Positions 33,452 to 41,131 of a stretch of 48,544 bases of DNA are shown piece by piece. The DNA lies in assembly GCA_002361735.1 (NCBI GenBank), contig DETS01000067.1:1-48544 (forward strand), written 5' to 3'. The position numbers and the translations under genes are program-made. Numbering within the stretch: position 1 is the first letter of the stretch; every line of letters begins with the position of its first letter. A model generated the notes under the pieces. The model ran no database searches and was not told where the DNA came from. It worked only from the letters and a program-made list of their open reading frames with translations. The DNA is from Lachnospiraceae bacterium UBA3282 (lineage in GTDB: Bacteria > Bacillota > Clostridia > Lachnospirales > Lachnospiraceae).

Positions 33452-34447
33452 TCAAATATTCACAACTTCCCAATAACCGTTTTTATTTGCCCCGTGCCGC
33501 AGAATCTTTCCCTCACGTTTCAATTTTGCCAAAATGCGCTGCGCCTGCCTTTGTGTCATTCCTAAAGAAGCAGACAGCATATTCGCTGACATACTGCCAT
33601 CCTGTCTCAAAAGAGAGATCACTCTTTCTTCATTTGTTACGACATTTATTGCGACATTTGTTACGACATTGATACCGTCATTTGTCTCGCTAATCTCCTT
33701 TAAGGCATCACATATCATCTCCAACATAAACTGAACAAATTCAGTAGAATCCCCGGCTTTATCAGCGCGCTGCAGTATGTTATAATATTCTTCCTGATTT
33801 TCATACACGAGCGTTTCTACCGGAATCCACGCGAACACCCCTTTCCATTTCTGCAAAATCAACGACTGCCACAATCTTCCCACCCTGCCGTTGCCGTCCG
33901 CAAACGGGTGAATATACTCAAACTCATAATGGAAAATGCAGGATTTTACAAGCGGATGATACTTTGACTTCTTTAACCAGAGAAATAACTGACTCATCAA
34001 ATCCGGTACATATTTTGCGGGCGTCCCGGCATGGATCAATTCTGTCCCGGCATAAACGCCAACATTTCCGCTTCGGAAACTTCCAGCCTCTTTCACAAGT
34101 CCTTCCATCATGATCTTATGAGCCAGTAACAGATTTTTTACACGATAAGGATCGAGCGAAGATATTCTTTCATAGGCTTCATAAGCGTTTTTAACCTCAC
34201 GGATATCCTGCGGCGGACCTAATATTCGTTTTCCGTTTATCACATCCGTTACCTGATCCAAAGTGAGCGTATTCTGCTCTATCGCTAATGATGAGTGTAT
34301 TGTCTTGATACGATTTTCCCTGCGTAAAATCGGATTCGGGCGCATAGCGTCATATGTGGTAATCCTGCCGACATATTCACCTATCTCGACTATTAAGTTT
34401 GTGATCTCCTCATTCATTGTGAATGGGGGTTGATAGTTTTCACCCAT
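33452..34447 (-). CDS. Fic-family protein (AMP transferase)
   Basis: This 331-residue Fic protein carries the catalytic motif HPFADGNGRVGR at 180-191, complete for AMP transfer. An N-terminal inhibitory helix line SSLAIEQN lies near 52-59, a class II-like self-inhibited plan. The C-terminal part (about 270-331) is a winged helix (MSANMLSASLGMTQRQAQRIL). Such proteins modify hydroxyl groups of target proteins; bacterial targets include DNA gyrase and topoisomerase IV for some members. The winged helix suggests autoregulation. A short in-frame duplication gives INVVTN twice near 269-282. No separate antitoxin gene is adjacent. Confidence 0.9.
   Translation of the reverse strand: MGENYQPPFTMNEEITNLIVEIGEYVGRITTYDAMRPNPILRRENRIKTIHSSLAIEQNTLTLDQVTDVINGKRILGPPQDIREVKNAYEAYERISSLDPYRVKNLLLAHKIMMEGLVKEAGSFRSGNVGVYAGTELIHAGTPAKYVPDLMSQLFLWLKKSKYHPLVKSCIFHYEFEYIHPFADGNGRVGRLWQSLILQKWKGVFAWIPVETLVYENQEEYYNILQRADKAGDSTEFVQFMLEMICDALKEISETNDGINVVTNVAINVVTNEERVISLLRQDGSMSANMLSASLGMTQRQAQRILAKLKREGKILRHGANKNGYWEVVNI
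33631..33670. repeat. 24-base tandem duplication inside the fic gene
   Basis: The 16-base unit CATTTGTTACGACATT occurs at 33631-33646 and again at 33655-33670, a 24-base offset. This keeps the reading frame and duplicates INVVTN in the linker before the winged helix. It looks like a slippage insertion. Confidence 0.85.
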
Positions 34448-34625
34448 ACTGTTTTCAATCCTCTAATACAAAACTGCATATATTGATTCGATTATAGCAT
34501 TTCCAAATTTGCTTTTCCACAATAAGATCGGACTCTGTTGTCGCCTTTAAATCAATCTCCAAAAAATATAAAGTGTCAAAATCTTTTTCGTAAATTTTAT
34601 AATTTACTTTTACAACATGTTCTTC

Positions 34626-34653
34626 TTTACTTTTTGTCTAAAAAAAGTATAAT
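34626..34653 (+). promoter_or_regulatory. Promoter of the orphan PIN gene
   Basis: TTTACT (34626-34631) and a perfect TATAAT (34648-34653) are separated by 16 bases. The ATG follows 54 bases downstream with AAAGGTGA before it. Confidence 0.65.
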
Positions 34654-34706
34654 AAAAGCAAATCTCAATTTTTCTTTAGATTTCAAAAATAGAAAAGGTG
34701 ATTTAT

Positions 34707-35084
34707 ATGAATTTAGCAAAAGTTTTCCCACAATCAAAGCCGGCACAAGCCCTATTCCATGTGGCCGATAACCATGAGATGGTTCTGTGTGACCGCAATA
34801 TCGCAGAATTACGGGATATTCTTGGGCGAAAAGCGCCTAATTTCCTGCCGGATGCGGAAGTCTTTCTGGCCGAAATGTCTTATGAATTAATTCCAGCAGT
34901 AAACCATGCGGAAAAACTAATTCGTGACGCAAAGGATCAGCCAATCTTAAATGCTGCAATTATATCAGATGTGGATATTATACTTACTGGAGATAAAGAC
35001 TTTTTAAGTCTTGAAATGGAACATCCCAAATGTATGACCGTCACACAGTTTTTAGAAAATGAAGATATATCACCTATTCTTTAA
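34707..35084 (+). pseudogene. PIN-domain protein lacking the N-terminal DTN motif
   Basis: This frame of 125 codons matches the later two thirds of COG1569-type PIN toxins: LFHVADNHEMVLCDRNIAE, FLAEMSYELIP, then DVDIILTGDKDFL with its conserved acids. The family's opening strand with Asp-Thr-Asn, which supplies the first metal ligand, is absent; the frame jumps from MNLA straight to KVFPQSKPAQA. A short in-frame deletion fits. The promoter, ribosome site and remaining frame are intact, so a protein may still be made but is probably not an active nuclease. No antitoxin gene precedes it. A rearranged functional variant is the alternative. Confidence 0.65.
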
Positions 35085-35113
35085 GTCTCTTTTAAGAAAG
35101 GATAGCTATAGTA

Positions 35114-35448
35114 ATGGCTACACTGATGTATTCCAAAGCAACAGAAAAAGATATCGATTTTATAAGAGAAACATACCAAGAAAATATAGCAAGTCTGCAC
35201 GGCAACCATAGAACCAACGATGATTGGAAAAGTATCACCGCCAAGGTATTGGCAAATATATTTTATCTGTAACCGAGAATATCGCAAGGAAAAAGGGAAT
35301 TCAGAGAATCGGTATTCACACTACGGAAGATAATATTGCAGCAAGGGCGCTTTATTTAGCAGCAGGTTATGAGGTGACGGAAATCGGTCCCTGTACTACT
35401 GCGGATGGAATAGAACGGGTGGGGTATACCTATCAAAAAGAAATATAG
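35114..35448 (+). pseudogene. GNAT acetyltransferase with internal deletion and frameshift
   Basis: The ATG at 35114 starts a typical GNAT N-terminus (YSKATEKDIDFIRETYQEN) that reads on to a stop near 35272. The C-terminal part continues in another frame from about 35224: the acetyl-CoA loop YHRQGIGKYIL and then IHTTEDNIAARALYLAAGY. The central strands expected between them (about 50-60 residues) are missing. Both ends of the gene are well preserved, which points to a recent internal deletion and not to slow decay. AAGAAAGGAT precedes the start. It follows the defective PIN gene by 29 bases. Confidence 0.85.
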
Positions 35449-35461
35449 TCAGATATTCCCC

Positions 35462-35876
35462 TCACTCAATATCCACCGTATCCGCAGCCTTGAATTCCTG
35501 CATACACTTTGCAGGCATACCGTTTTCGGCAAGTTCTGTTTCCAGCTTAGCAAGATACTCTGCCAGCCTTTCCCGTCCGCCCTGTGTCATAAACTGCATT
35601 GTATCGTCACCGCTATCGACGACGATGTCACAGTCCGCACAGGAAAAAAAAGTAAGCAACGTATCGCTCTTTAGGGTCATTACCGTGGCGGAAAGGATCA
35701 GCAGCAACAAACATAAGAAAAAGGTGAACGTTATAATTCGGGTTCATCTTTCTGACCTTCGCCGTACAGCCAAAACAGAAGAAAAGAATCACCCCCACAA
35801 CAAGCACTGCGCAAACCACATTGACAAAGGCGGTATTTTGGTTATTTACAATAATTGATTTTGAGGAAACACTCAT
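35462..35876 (-). pseudogene. Frameshifted small membrane protein
   Basis: Two overlapping frames combine into one sensible protein. The first (from 35876) gives an N-terminus with a hydrophobic helix (FVNVVCAVLVVGVILFFCFG) up to about MNPNYN. The second, shifted by one base near 35735, gives a further helix (FFLCLLLLILSAT) and a charged tail ending in MQEFKAADTVDIE. Each frame alone is poor across the other's segment. I do not recognise a family. The ATG overlaps the end of the FtsX fragment next to it. It is probably a broken gene, although two separate short genes cannot be excluded. Confidence 0.5.
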
Positions 35877-36097
35877 AAGTAGCTGCCTGCGAAGGTAAGC
35901 TCTTTCTTTACCCCTTCCATCTCAATTGTAATGGAATCGCCAATCTCAAGACCCGTCTTTTTTGCCGCAAAAGCAGTGGTATAGAATTTTCCTTGCGGAA
36001 CGCTTTTCAAAATACTGCCATCATCGAGGAAATAGTTCATTGCCAACGTTTTGTCACCCTGCAAAACCGATTTTATGACCTCATTATAATGCGGAAA
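35873..36097 (-). pseudogene. Fragment of an FtsX-type ABC permease extracytoplasmic domain
   Basis: The open frame starts just after a TAA codon, has no start with a ribosome site, and encodes about 74 residues. The segment TAFAAKKTGLEIGDSITIEM with the following KKELTFAGS is typical of the extracytoplasmic domain of FtsX/MacB-like permeases. The surrounding membrane segments and the ATPase are absent. This is a remnant of a transporter gene. Confidence 0.6.
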
Positions 36098-36136
36098 TTA
36101 TGAACTAATCCTTAACTTTAAAACTGAGGGGACTTT

Positions 36137-36352
36137 TCATCCCCTCAGGCACGTTAAGATCGGTTCGATATATTTTTGATCTGAAATATCATAAGAAGAA
36201 GATAACCATCTGATCTGCTCCTCATCTTCCTTCGATTTATTCTTTTTCGCTTCGGTTAAAGGCATACAGTCCGCCCCTGCTGCCGCCGCAATCCACTCGG
36301 CGTAGCGTTTGGTAAAACCTGTTTGAGAATTGTAAATGACTACTGTTTTCAT
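36137..36352 (-). pseudogene. Flavodoxin with large in-frame internal deletion
   Basis: The 71-residue frame has a normal flavodoxin N-terminus (MKTVVIYNSQTGFTKRYAEWI, the FMN phosphate loop) for about 33 residues, then jumps to a C-terminal-looking helix and tail (EDEEQIRWLSSSYDISDQKYIEPIL). Free flavodoxin-like proteins of this type are about 170 residues, so about 100 central residues, including most of the flavin site, are gone without loss of frame. The junction falls in a Lys-rich stretch (AKKNK), where short direct repeats could have recombined. A functional mini-protein seems unlikely. Confidence 0.75.
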
Positions 36353-36396
36353 CTGTTTCTGCCTCCTTTTTTGTTATTTGGCATTTGCGAAACTTT

Positions 36397-37338
36397 TCAC
36401 AAATCAAATAGACTTAATTGCATCTCTTTTAATGAAGTAACTTTCCTTTGCGTAACCTTATCTTCCTCCCCGATACACCCGCACAAAAGCGGTGACGCGG
36501 GATCATATTTCGCCGTATTCATCTCCACATTTTTCACGCCCGAATTGGCATAGCAGTAAGCGCATCCGTTTCTGCAGGTATCATAGGTGCCGATATCAAT
36601 ACTCTCCACACAGCCGCATTCCGCACGTTGATTTTTATCTTTGCCAACCTTTAATTCGCACCCAATCAATCTTTCGATCAATCCTTTATCAATACAACAA
36701 TTATGTACGATCCCGCAGTCCTCTAAATCCATTTTTTCCGCGCAGCTGTCGACGCTGATATGATTTTGTTCCGCGATTTTACTTATCTCTTTCGCAAAAA
36801 CTTTCAGTTCACTTTCTTCCAATTCATAATAGGACAAGCCTTCCATATTTTTCCTAATCTTGGCATATAAATCTAAAAAACTGATGACGCATTTATCTGT
36901 ATATCCGTTTAAGGCTTCCGCAAACGCGCGAAACGTTTCCAGATGATATTCTGCCGTATAACGGTCAGAAAAGAAAATCGGGTCATACCGCCAGATGACC
37001 CTTTCCTTTCCTATCTTTTTTGATAACTGCTGAAAAATGGGAATCAATTCCGTTTTTTTGTCCGGCAGATTCGCCTCAACGTCTTTTCCGTATCCCGTAA
37101 GCGTAAACTGAAAATAATAGGAATAGGCTTGCAATTTGTCTAATTTTTCCATCATCTGCAGGGGATTCTTTGTCCAAAACACGATACAGTCTACCACTTC
37201 GGGCGTAATCCTGATCTCGCTGATCTGGTGCGGATTCATGGGATTGCGGACACATACGAACCCTTCTTTGATCCTGTTATAAAACCATTCCGCATAGTAA
37301 TTCGGAATGTCGGTTCTCCTGCTGGCGCTTAAAATCAT
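36397..37338 (-). CDS. DUF1848 domain-containing protein
   Basis: This 313-residue protein matches the DUF1848 family along its length: the start MILSASRRTDIPNYYAEWF, the line FWTKNP, RYDPIFFSD, and a cysteine-rich C-terminal part. That part has ECGCVESIDIGTYDTCRNG followed by CAYCYAN, which could hold an iron-sulfur cluster. The fold of the family is thought to resemble radical SAM barrels, but the activity is unknown. The frame is complete, unlike many neighbours. It lies 44 bases upstream of the flavodoxin remnant in the same direction. Confidence 0.9.
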   Translation of the reverse strand: MILSASRRTDIPNYYAEWFYNRIKEGFVCVRNPMNPHQISEIRITPEVVDCIVFWTKNPLQMMEKLDKLQAYSYYFQFTLTGYGKDVEANLPDKKTELIPIFQQLSKKIGKERVIWRYDPIFFSDRYTAEYHLETFRAFAEALNGYTDKCVISFLDLYAKIRKNMEGLSYYELEESELKVFAKEISKIAEQNHISVDSCAEKMDLEDCGIVHNCCIDKGLIERLIGCELKVGKDKNQRAECGCVESIDIGTYDTCRNGCAYCYANSGVKNVEMNTAKYDPASPLLCGCIGEEDKVTQRKVTSLKEMQLSLFDL

Positions 37339-37359
37339 CTCGTTTCATCTTTCCTTATT

Positions 37360-37782
37360 CTATAATGGCATTGGTATGTTGAGTGAAACCAAAAACAACG
37401 TCATAAATGTCTTATAATATATTTCCACATCCTGCGGATCAAATCTACTCGTGCTTTCCACCATCACAATCGGAAGAAAGGTACAATAGGACAGCATAAT
37501 AACAAGAATAAACCATTTAAACTTCATCTTATTTTTCTTATTGAGTGTTAAGGCAATGGCTACAATCAGACAAATCGCCATAATTGCGATGTTATAAACA
37601 AGCAGGCTGGTCATCCTAGACCGACCGTTAAATGTCAGAGAATAATCCATATAAGACTGGTACTCGCTCACCGTAATTCGAATCCCTTTCGTTACCTGTA
37701 TGACAACCAGCAATAGAAACAATACGAAATAGGCAAAACCATATTTTTCATCTGTAACCCTCCCTCCGCAAATATGTTCCAC
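37360..37782 (-). CDS. Hypothetical four-helix membrane protein, likely frameshifted at its start
   Basis: The frame of 140 codons encodes helices near 17-31, 61-80 and 87-107 and a shorter C-terminal one. It has no recognised family. Its only in-frame start upstream is a GTG without a ribosome site. A strong GGAGGGAGGG site instead precedes an ATG at 37752 that reads MKNMVLP in the next frame. Adding one A to the AAAAA run at 37745-37749 would give MKKYGFAYFV and join the long frame. Either the gene is frameshifted by a lost A or the sequence has a homopolymer error. Confidence 0.55.
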   Translation of the reverse strand: MEHICGGRVTDEKYGFAYFVLFLLLVVIQVTKGIRITVSEYQSYMDYSLTFNGRSRMTSLLVYNIAIMAICLIVAIALTLNKKNKMKFKWFILVIMLSYCTFLPIVMVESTSRFDPQDVEIYYKTFMTLFLVSLNIPMPL

Positions 37783-37797
37783 AAAATTCCTATATTC

Positions 37798-38214
37798 TTA
37801 TGCGTTAATTATTTCTAATAACTTTTGTGGCGTTACTGCTTTTACCTGAGAAGTTCGGAAATCATCAAGATTCCTCGTAATAATATAATCTGCGGAAATC
37901 TCTCTGGCACACTCATCTTGCAAACAATCTTCAAAATCTGAAAACCCCACTTGCTCAATCGCTTCACAAACTTTATCATGGCTCGCACCAGTTACTTCCA
38001 GCACCGTGCAAAGTTTCTTTAACATTGCCCGCCTATCTGCTTCCGAATAATTTTTCCTTAATATATAAAAAATATTAGGCAGACTATGAAAGGCAATATA
38101 ACCTTTAACTTTTTCTTTCGCGCAGATCATAATGACATTTCTGGCATCATTATAATAAGGCTGTCTCATAGTCAAAAAATCCAGAGCTACATTCGTATCA
38201 ATTAAGATTACCAT
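37798..38214 (-). CDS. PIN-domain toxin (VapC-like)
   Basis: This 138-residue PIN-domain protein has Asp6 in ILIDTNVALDF, and later acids in SDFEDCLQDECA and TRNLDDF, completing the four-acid metal site. Its C-terminal AVTPQKLLEII is also typical. It should be a small endoribonuclease held by the antitoxin encoded by the overlapping upstream gene. I chose the ATG at 38214, which has GAGGG eight bases upstream; an ATG at 38223 is possible. It overlaps the antitoxin gene by 17 bases, indicating coupling. It appears intact. Confidence 0.88.
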   Translation of the reverse strand: MVILIDTNVALDFLTMRQPYYNDARNVIMICAKEKVKGYIAFHSLPNIFYILRKNYSEADRRAMLKKLCTVLEVTGASHDKVCEAIEQVGFSDFEDCLQDECAREISADYIITRNLDDFRTSQVKAVTPQKLLEIINA

Positions 38215-38455
38215 ACTTTTCATCCCTCGCCTCTGCCAATTCCTTCTTATAATCTAAATCCTGAGATATCGGAACAAGCATTTCCTCTAACTCCCAAAAT
38301 GCCGTCATTTTAGGAGTTACTTCAACATTGTGAAAAGCATTTTCATCACTCGTATTCTGTTCAATCAAAGAGCGGATATACTGAATAATATGCGTTACTT
38401 GGTCCTCTGGCATTTGCTCCACTAATTGAATCGCTTCACGCCGTAATGCCGTCAT
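38198..38455 (-). CDS. Antitoxin partner of PIN toxin
   Basis: This 85-residue protein precedes and overlaps the PIN gene, the normal antitoxin-first order. The N-terminal helix (LRREAIQLVEQMPEDQVTHIIQYI) resembles the DUF2281/RelB-like N-terminal helices of antitoxins. The C-terminal tail (DYKKELAEARDEKYG) is charged and probably flexible until bound to the toxin. AAAGGGGTGAT lies before the ATG. The exact family is not certain, but the context makes an antitoxin role likely. Confidence 0.75.
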   Translation of the reverse strand: MTALRREAIQLVEQMPEDQVTHIIQYIRSLIEQNTSDENAFHNVEVTPKMTAFWELEEMLVPISQDLDYKKELAEARDEKYGNLN

Positions 38456-38709
38456 TACAATCACCCCTTTTTCTACGAAATAATACCTTCCATCATCCGT
38501 CAACTTTCTATTTTCTTAATTATACAAAAATGCGTTTCCATTTACAATCAAGATATTGCCGTTCCCTGGTTTTCTGTTTTCTTTCCTAGATAATTGAGAT
38601 ACAATAGCATAAGGAATCCCTTTTATATTGTTTATGCAGATTTTTGTGTCGTAACTTAATTCTACTGCAAAAGGATAAGAAATATGCGTGGCGCGGGGTG
38701 TTGGCTTTT

Positions 38710-39633
38710 ATGAAAATATACACACTGAATCAATATTTACAGGATACTTTTGGTCGAAAACTATACAAGATAACTCTGGACGGCGGCTTCACCTGCCCCA
38801 ACCGTGACGGCACGATCGGTACGCGCGGATGCATTTTCTGCTCCGGAGCCGGTTCAGGAGAATTTGCCGGAGATCGCAGTATGAGCATCACGCAGCAGAT
38901 TGAAAAGGGTAAGGAGCTGGTCGCCGGAAAGATAAAAGACGGCGGATACATTGCGTACTTTCAGGCGTTTACCAATACCTATGCACCCGTCGAAAAACTG
39001 CGCGCCCTGTACATGGAAGCAATCAACCACAAAGATGTCGCTGTGCTGTCCGTTGCGACGCGCCCGGACTGTCTCCCCGACGAGGTGCTTGACCTGTTAT
39101 GCGAATGCAATCAGATCAAACCGGTCTGGGTGGAGCTTGGGCTGCAGACCATACACCCCGCAACGGCAGAATACATTCGTCGGGGTTATTCGTTGTCCGT
39201 GTATGATGACGCCGTAAAACGTCTGAAAGCGCGCGGTATCGAAGTGATCGTGCACGTGATGCTCGGACTGCCGAATGAAACGAGACAGGATATGCTGGAC
39301 ACGGTATCTTATGTGGGGAAAAGTCACGCGGACGGCATCAAACTGCAGCTTTTGCATGTAATAAAGGGCACGGATCTGGAAAAGGAGTACCTGGAAGGGA
39401 AATTTGAAACGCTTACTTTTGAAAACTATGTGGAGTTGGTTGCGGACTGCATTGCCCTGCTCCCGGAAAATATAGTCATCCACCGCATGACCGGAGACGG
39501 GGACAAGCGCACACTCGTGGCGCCGCTGTGGAGCGCGGATAAAAAGCGCGTGCTGAATGCGATTCATAAGGCGGTGTCACTTAAGGACCAATGTCACTTC
39601 CCATACACAGAAACGCCTCCACTTCCCGATTAA
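38710..39633 (+). CDS. YhcC-type radical SAM protein (TIGR01212)
   Basis: This 308-residue protein has the TIGR01212 arrangement of the radical SAM cysteines, Cys29-x11-Cys41-x2-Cys44, in CPNRDGTIGTRGCIFCSG. TRPDCLPDEVL, LGLQTIH and HVMLGLPNETRQDML follow, as in B. subtilis YtqA and E. coli YhcC. The biochemical role is not well settled; the family is often linked to tRNA modification. The start at 38710 matches the family N-terminus. The C-terminal 53 bases overlap the remnant of a hydrolase gene on the other strand, a sign that the neighbouring deletion brought them together. Confidence 0.93.
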   Translation: MKIYTLNQYLQDTFGRKLYKITLDGGFTCPNRDGTIGTRGCIFCSGAGSGEFAGDRSMSITQQIEKGKELVAGKIKDGGYIAYFQAFTNTYAPVEKLRALYMEAINHKDVAVLSVATRPDCLPDEVLDLLCECNQIKPVWVELGLQTIHPATAEYIRRGYSLSVYDDAVKRLKARGIEVIVHVMLGLPNETRQDMLDTVSYVGKSHADGIKLQLLHVIKGTDLEKEYLEGKFETLTFENYVELVADCIALLPENIVIHRMTGDGDKRTLVAPLWSADKKRVLNAIHKAVSLKDQCHFPYTETPPLPD

Positions 39634-39770
39634 ATTCCTGCGGCTTTTTCTGTGCGATAAAATGATCCCCTTCTATGATAGAAAGCTTTGCATTATGTAC
39701 CGTCTTCTCCGTTGCCATGCAGCAGAAGAAGCGGTTCGCCCTGTTCCTGATAATATAGAGAAATGTCCAT
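39581..39770 (-). pseudogene. Alpha/beta hydrolase with central deletion
   Basis: From the ATG at 39770 the first 25 codons read MDISLYYQEQGEPLLLLHGNGED, a hydrolase start with the oxyanion HGNG motif, then hit a stop. One base shift later the frame reads VHNAKLSIIEGDHFIAQKKP, the normal C-terminal strand with the catalytic His motif GDHF, and ends after VEAFL. The middle 150 or more residues with the nucleophile elbow are missing. The same ends-kept, middle-lost pattern occurs in the GNAT and flavodoxin genes nearby. Confidence 0.82.
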
Positions 39771-39858
39771 TGTGTTTTCCTACTTCCTTATCATACTTCT
39801 TTCATCATACAAAAATATCTTCCCATTTACAATCAAGATATCCTTCTTTTTATGTATT

Positions 39859-40023
39859 TCACTTCCCCTCAACCTGCCATAAATTGATCAAGGCAACAAT
39901 CTCCTCCTGCGCCTGTTCTACCGTCTCGATCCTGACCCTGCCAATTTCGTTTCTCGTCTTTTCAAAGTCGATCTTCGGAAATACTTTCTCTAAATAACGA
40001 TTCGCGTCAGGCGATGCCCCCAT
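39859..40023 (-). pseudogene. C-terminal gene fragment of unknown family
   Basis: A frame of about 60 codons, open from the junction with the helix-turn-helix fragment, reads ASPDANRYLEKVFPKIDF and EQAQEEIVALINLWQVEG before a stop. Coding quality is good, but there is no ribosome site and no full domain. It appears to be the tail of a larger gene joined to the regulator fragment by deletion. I do not recognise the family. Confidence 0.5.
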
Positions 40024-40031
40024 TAGAGCCG

Positions 40032-40193
40032 TTATGAGTGTAGTAGAATTTCCAAATCAGGAATCGTTGTCCCTGTCTCCCATTTGGAAACTGCCTGTCT
40101 TGTTATCTCCAATCTTTTCGCTAATTCGTCCTGTGTTAAGTTATGGCTTTTCCGCAAAAACTGTAAGAATGCCGCAATCAAACTTGTATTCAT
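40032..40193 (-). pseudogene. XRE-family helix-turn-helix regulator truncated after the DNA-binding domain
   Basis: The 53-codon frame is a clean Cro/C1-type domain: FLRKSHNLTQDELAKRLEITRQAVSKWETG, then TTIPDLEILL, and it ends abruptly with HS-stop. Full-length clostridial relatives continue with a C-terminal part. GGAGAAA lies before the ATG at 40193. A small protein of only the DNA-binding domain might still bind DNA, but the stop right at the junction to another gene fragment suggests truncation. Confidence 0.65.
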
Positions 40194-40266
40194 CATTTTC
40201 TCCATTTCTGCTGTTTTTACAAATTATAAAACATAAGGAGAGAATAAGAAAGAACCCGCTAAGCGC

Positions 40267-40287
40267 AAAAAAGCAACCGCCGATTGC
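40267..40287 (-). terminator. Intrinsic terminator after the DUF4358 lipoprotein gene
   Basis: On the minus strand GCAAT, a short loop and GTTGC form a stem, followed by six T residues. It lies about 20 bases after the stop codon. Confidence 0.7.
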
Positions 40288-40306
40288 CTTAAATGCTCAC
40301 CCACGC

Positions 40307-40942
40307 TCACTGCAAAATCGCCTGCTCCAGCACATAGAGCGCCCTCTCATTCTCCTCCCGGCAATGCGCTTCCACAACCTCCGCCCCCCTGTCCGCATAG
40401 GGTGTGGTATCCGCTCCGAGCTGCACAAAACAGACGTAATCGTCAATGGTCTCCATGCGGGAAGCCTGCGCCTTGGCAAGATTTTGGGGGTGGTTTTTGT
40501 TCGCTTCAATGATACTGCTGCGGTAATTTTCGATTGCCTGCTCAATTTTTCCCACATAATCTTCTTTGGCATGAATAACAATCAACGTATCAATATGGGC
40601 ATCCAATACCTGCCGCTCCGCCAAAAAATCCACATACATATCCGCATCGATTCCTGTCAGTTTCTCAAATTCTTCTGCAGATAAATTAACCTCCGGCCAA
40701 TACGCATCCCCTAATAAATCTTCCACCTTATCTTTCAATTGCGGCAGCGTATAAAACTGCTTCTCCCCCTGATAACTCTGTTCCTCAAAAAGGGGAAAGC
40801 TGCTTGCCTGCAGATCCTCCCCGACCTGCTCCTGCCCATAAGGTTCGGGCTGATTGACCAGCTCGTCTTCCGGCATATCCTCTCCACAACCCGTCAAGGT
40901 AAGCAAACTGCATATTATTGTGAACATTATCTTTTTACGCAT
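40307..40942 (-). CDS. DUF4358-like lipoprotein
   Basis: This protein of 211 residues has a lipoprotein signal: a basic start (MRKKIMF), a hydrophobic stretch, and the lipobox LTGC with Cys19 as the lipid site. The rest fits the DUF4358 family of clostridia, with a conserved ADMYVDFLAERQ and the repeated charged helices of that domain. It should be anchored to the outer face of the membrane. It is divergent from the MBOAT gene, and such lipoproteins commonly occur with MBOAT and SGNH-like genes in Lachnospiraceae. A shared role in cell-surface polymer acylation is inferred. Confidence 0.8.
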   Translation of the reverse strand: MRKKIMFTIICSLLTLTGCGEDMPEDELVNQPEPYGQEQVGEDLQASSFPLFEEQSYQGEKQFYTLPQLKDKVEDLLGDAYWPEVNLSAEEFEKLTGIDADMYVDFLAERQVLDAHIDTLIVIHAKEDYVGKIEQAIENYRSSIIEANKNHPQNLAKAQASRMETIDDYVCFVQLGADTTPYADRGAEVVEAHCREENERALYVLEQAILQ

Positions 40943-41015
40943 CATATTCTCCATTTCTAAAATTTTATTTCCACAGGCTAAGAATCGAGTAATTGTCTGC
41001 AGCAGGGTCTTTGAC

Positions 41016-41044
41016 TTGTAAGCAACTTCAGGATTTGATATACT
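41016..41044 (+). promoter_or_regulatory. Promoter of the MBOAT-SGNH operon
   Basis: TTGTAA (41016-41021) and TATACT (41039-41044) are separated by 17 bases. The ATG follows about 88 bases downstream with CGAGGAGAA before it. Confidence 0.65.
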
Positions 41045-41131
41045 ATAGCAAAATATGGGGAATAATCTTCCTATCGCTTTTTATGCTGTTATTTTTTACT
41101 TATTTTTAAAAAATATGTACGAGGAGAATTT

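Noticed and set aside
33285..40193. A prophage or integrative element covering the broken-gene zone
   Set aside because: I found no integrase, transposase, phage structural gene, att-like flanking repeat or tRNA border. The remnants are ordinary metabolic and regulatory genes.
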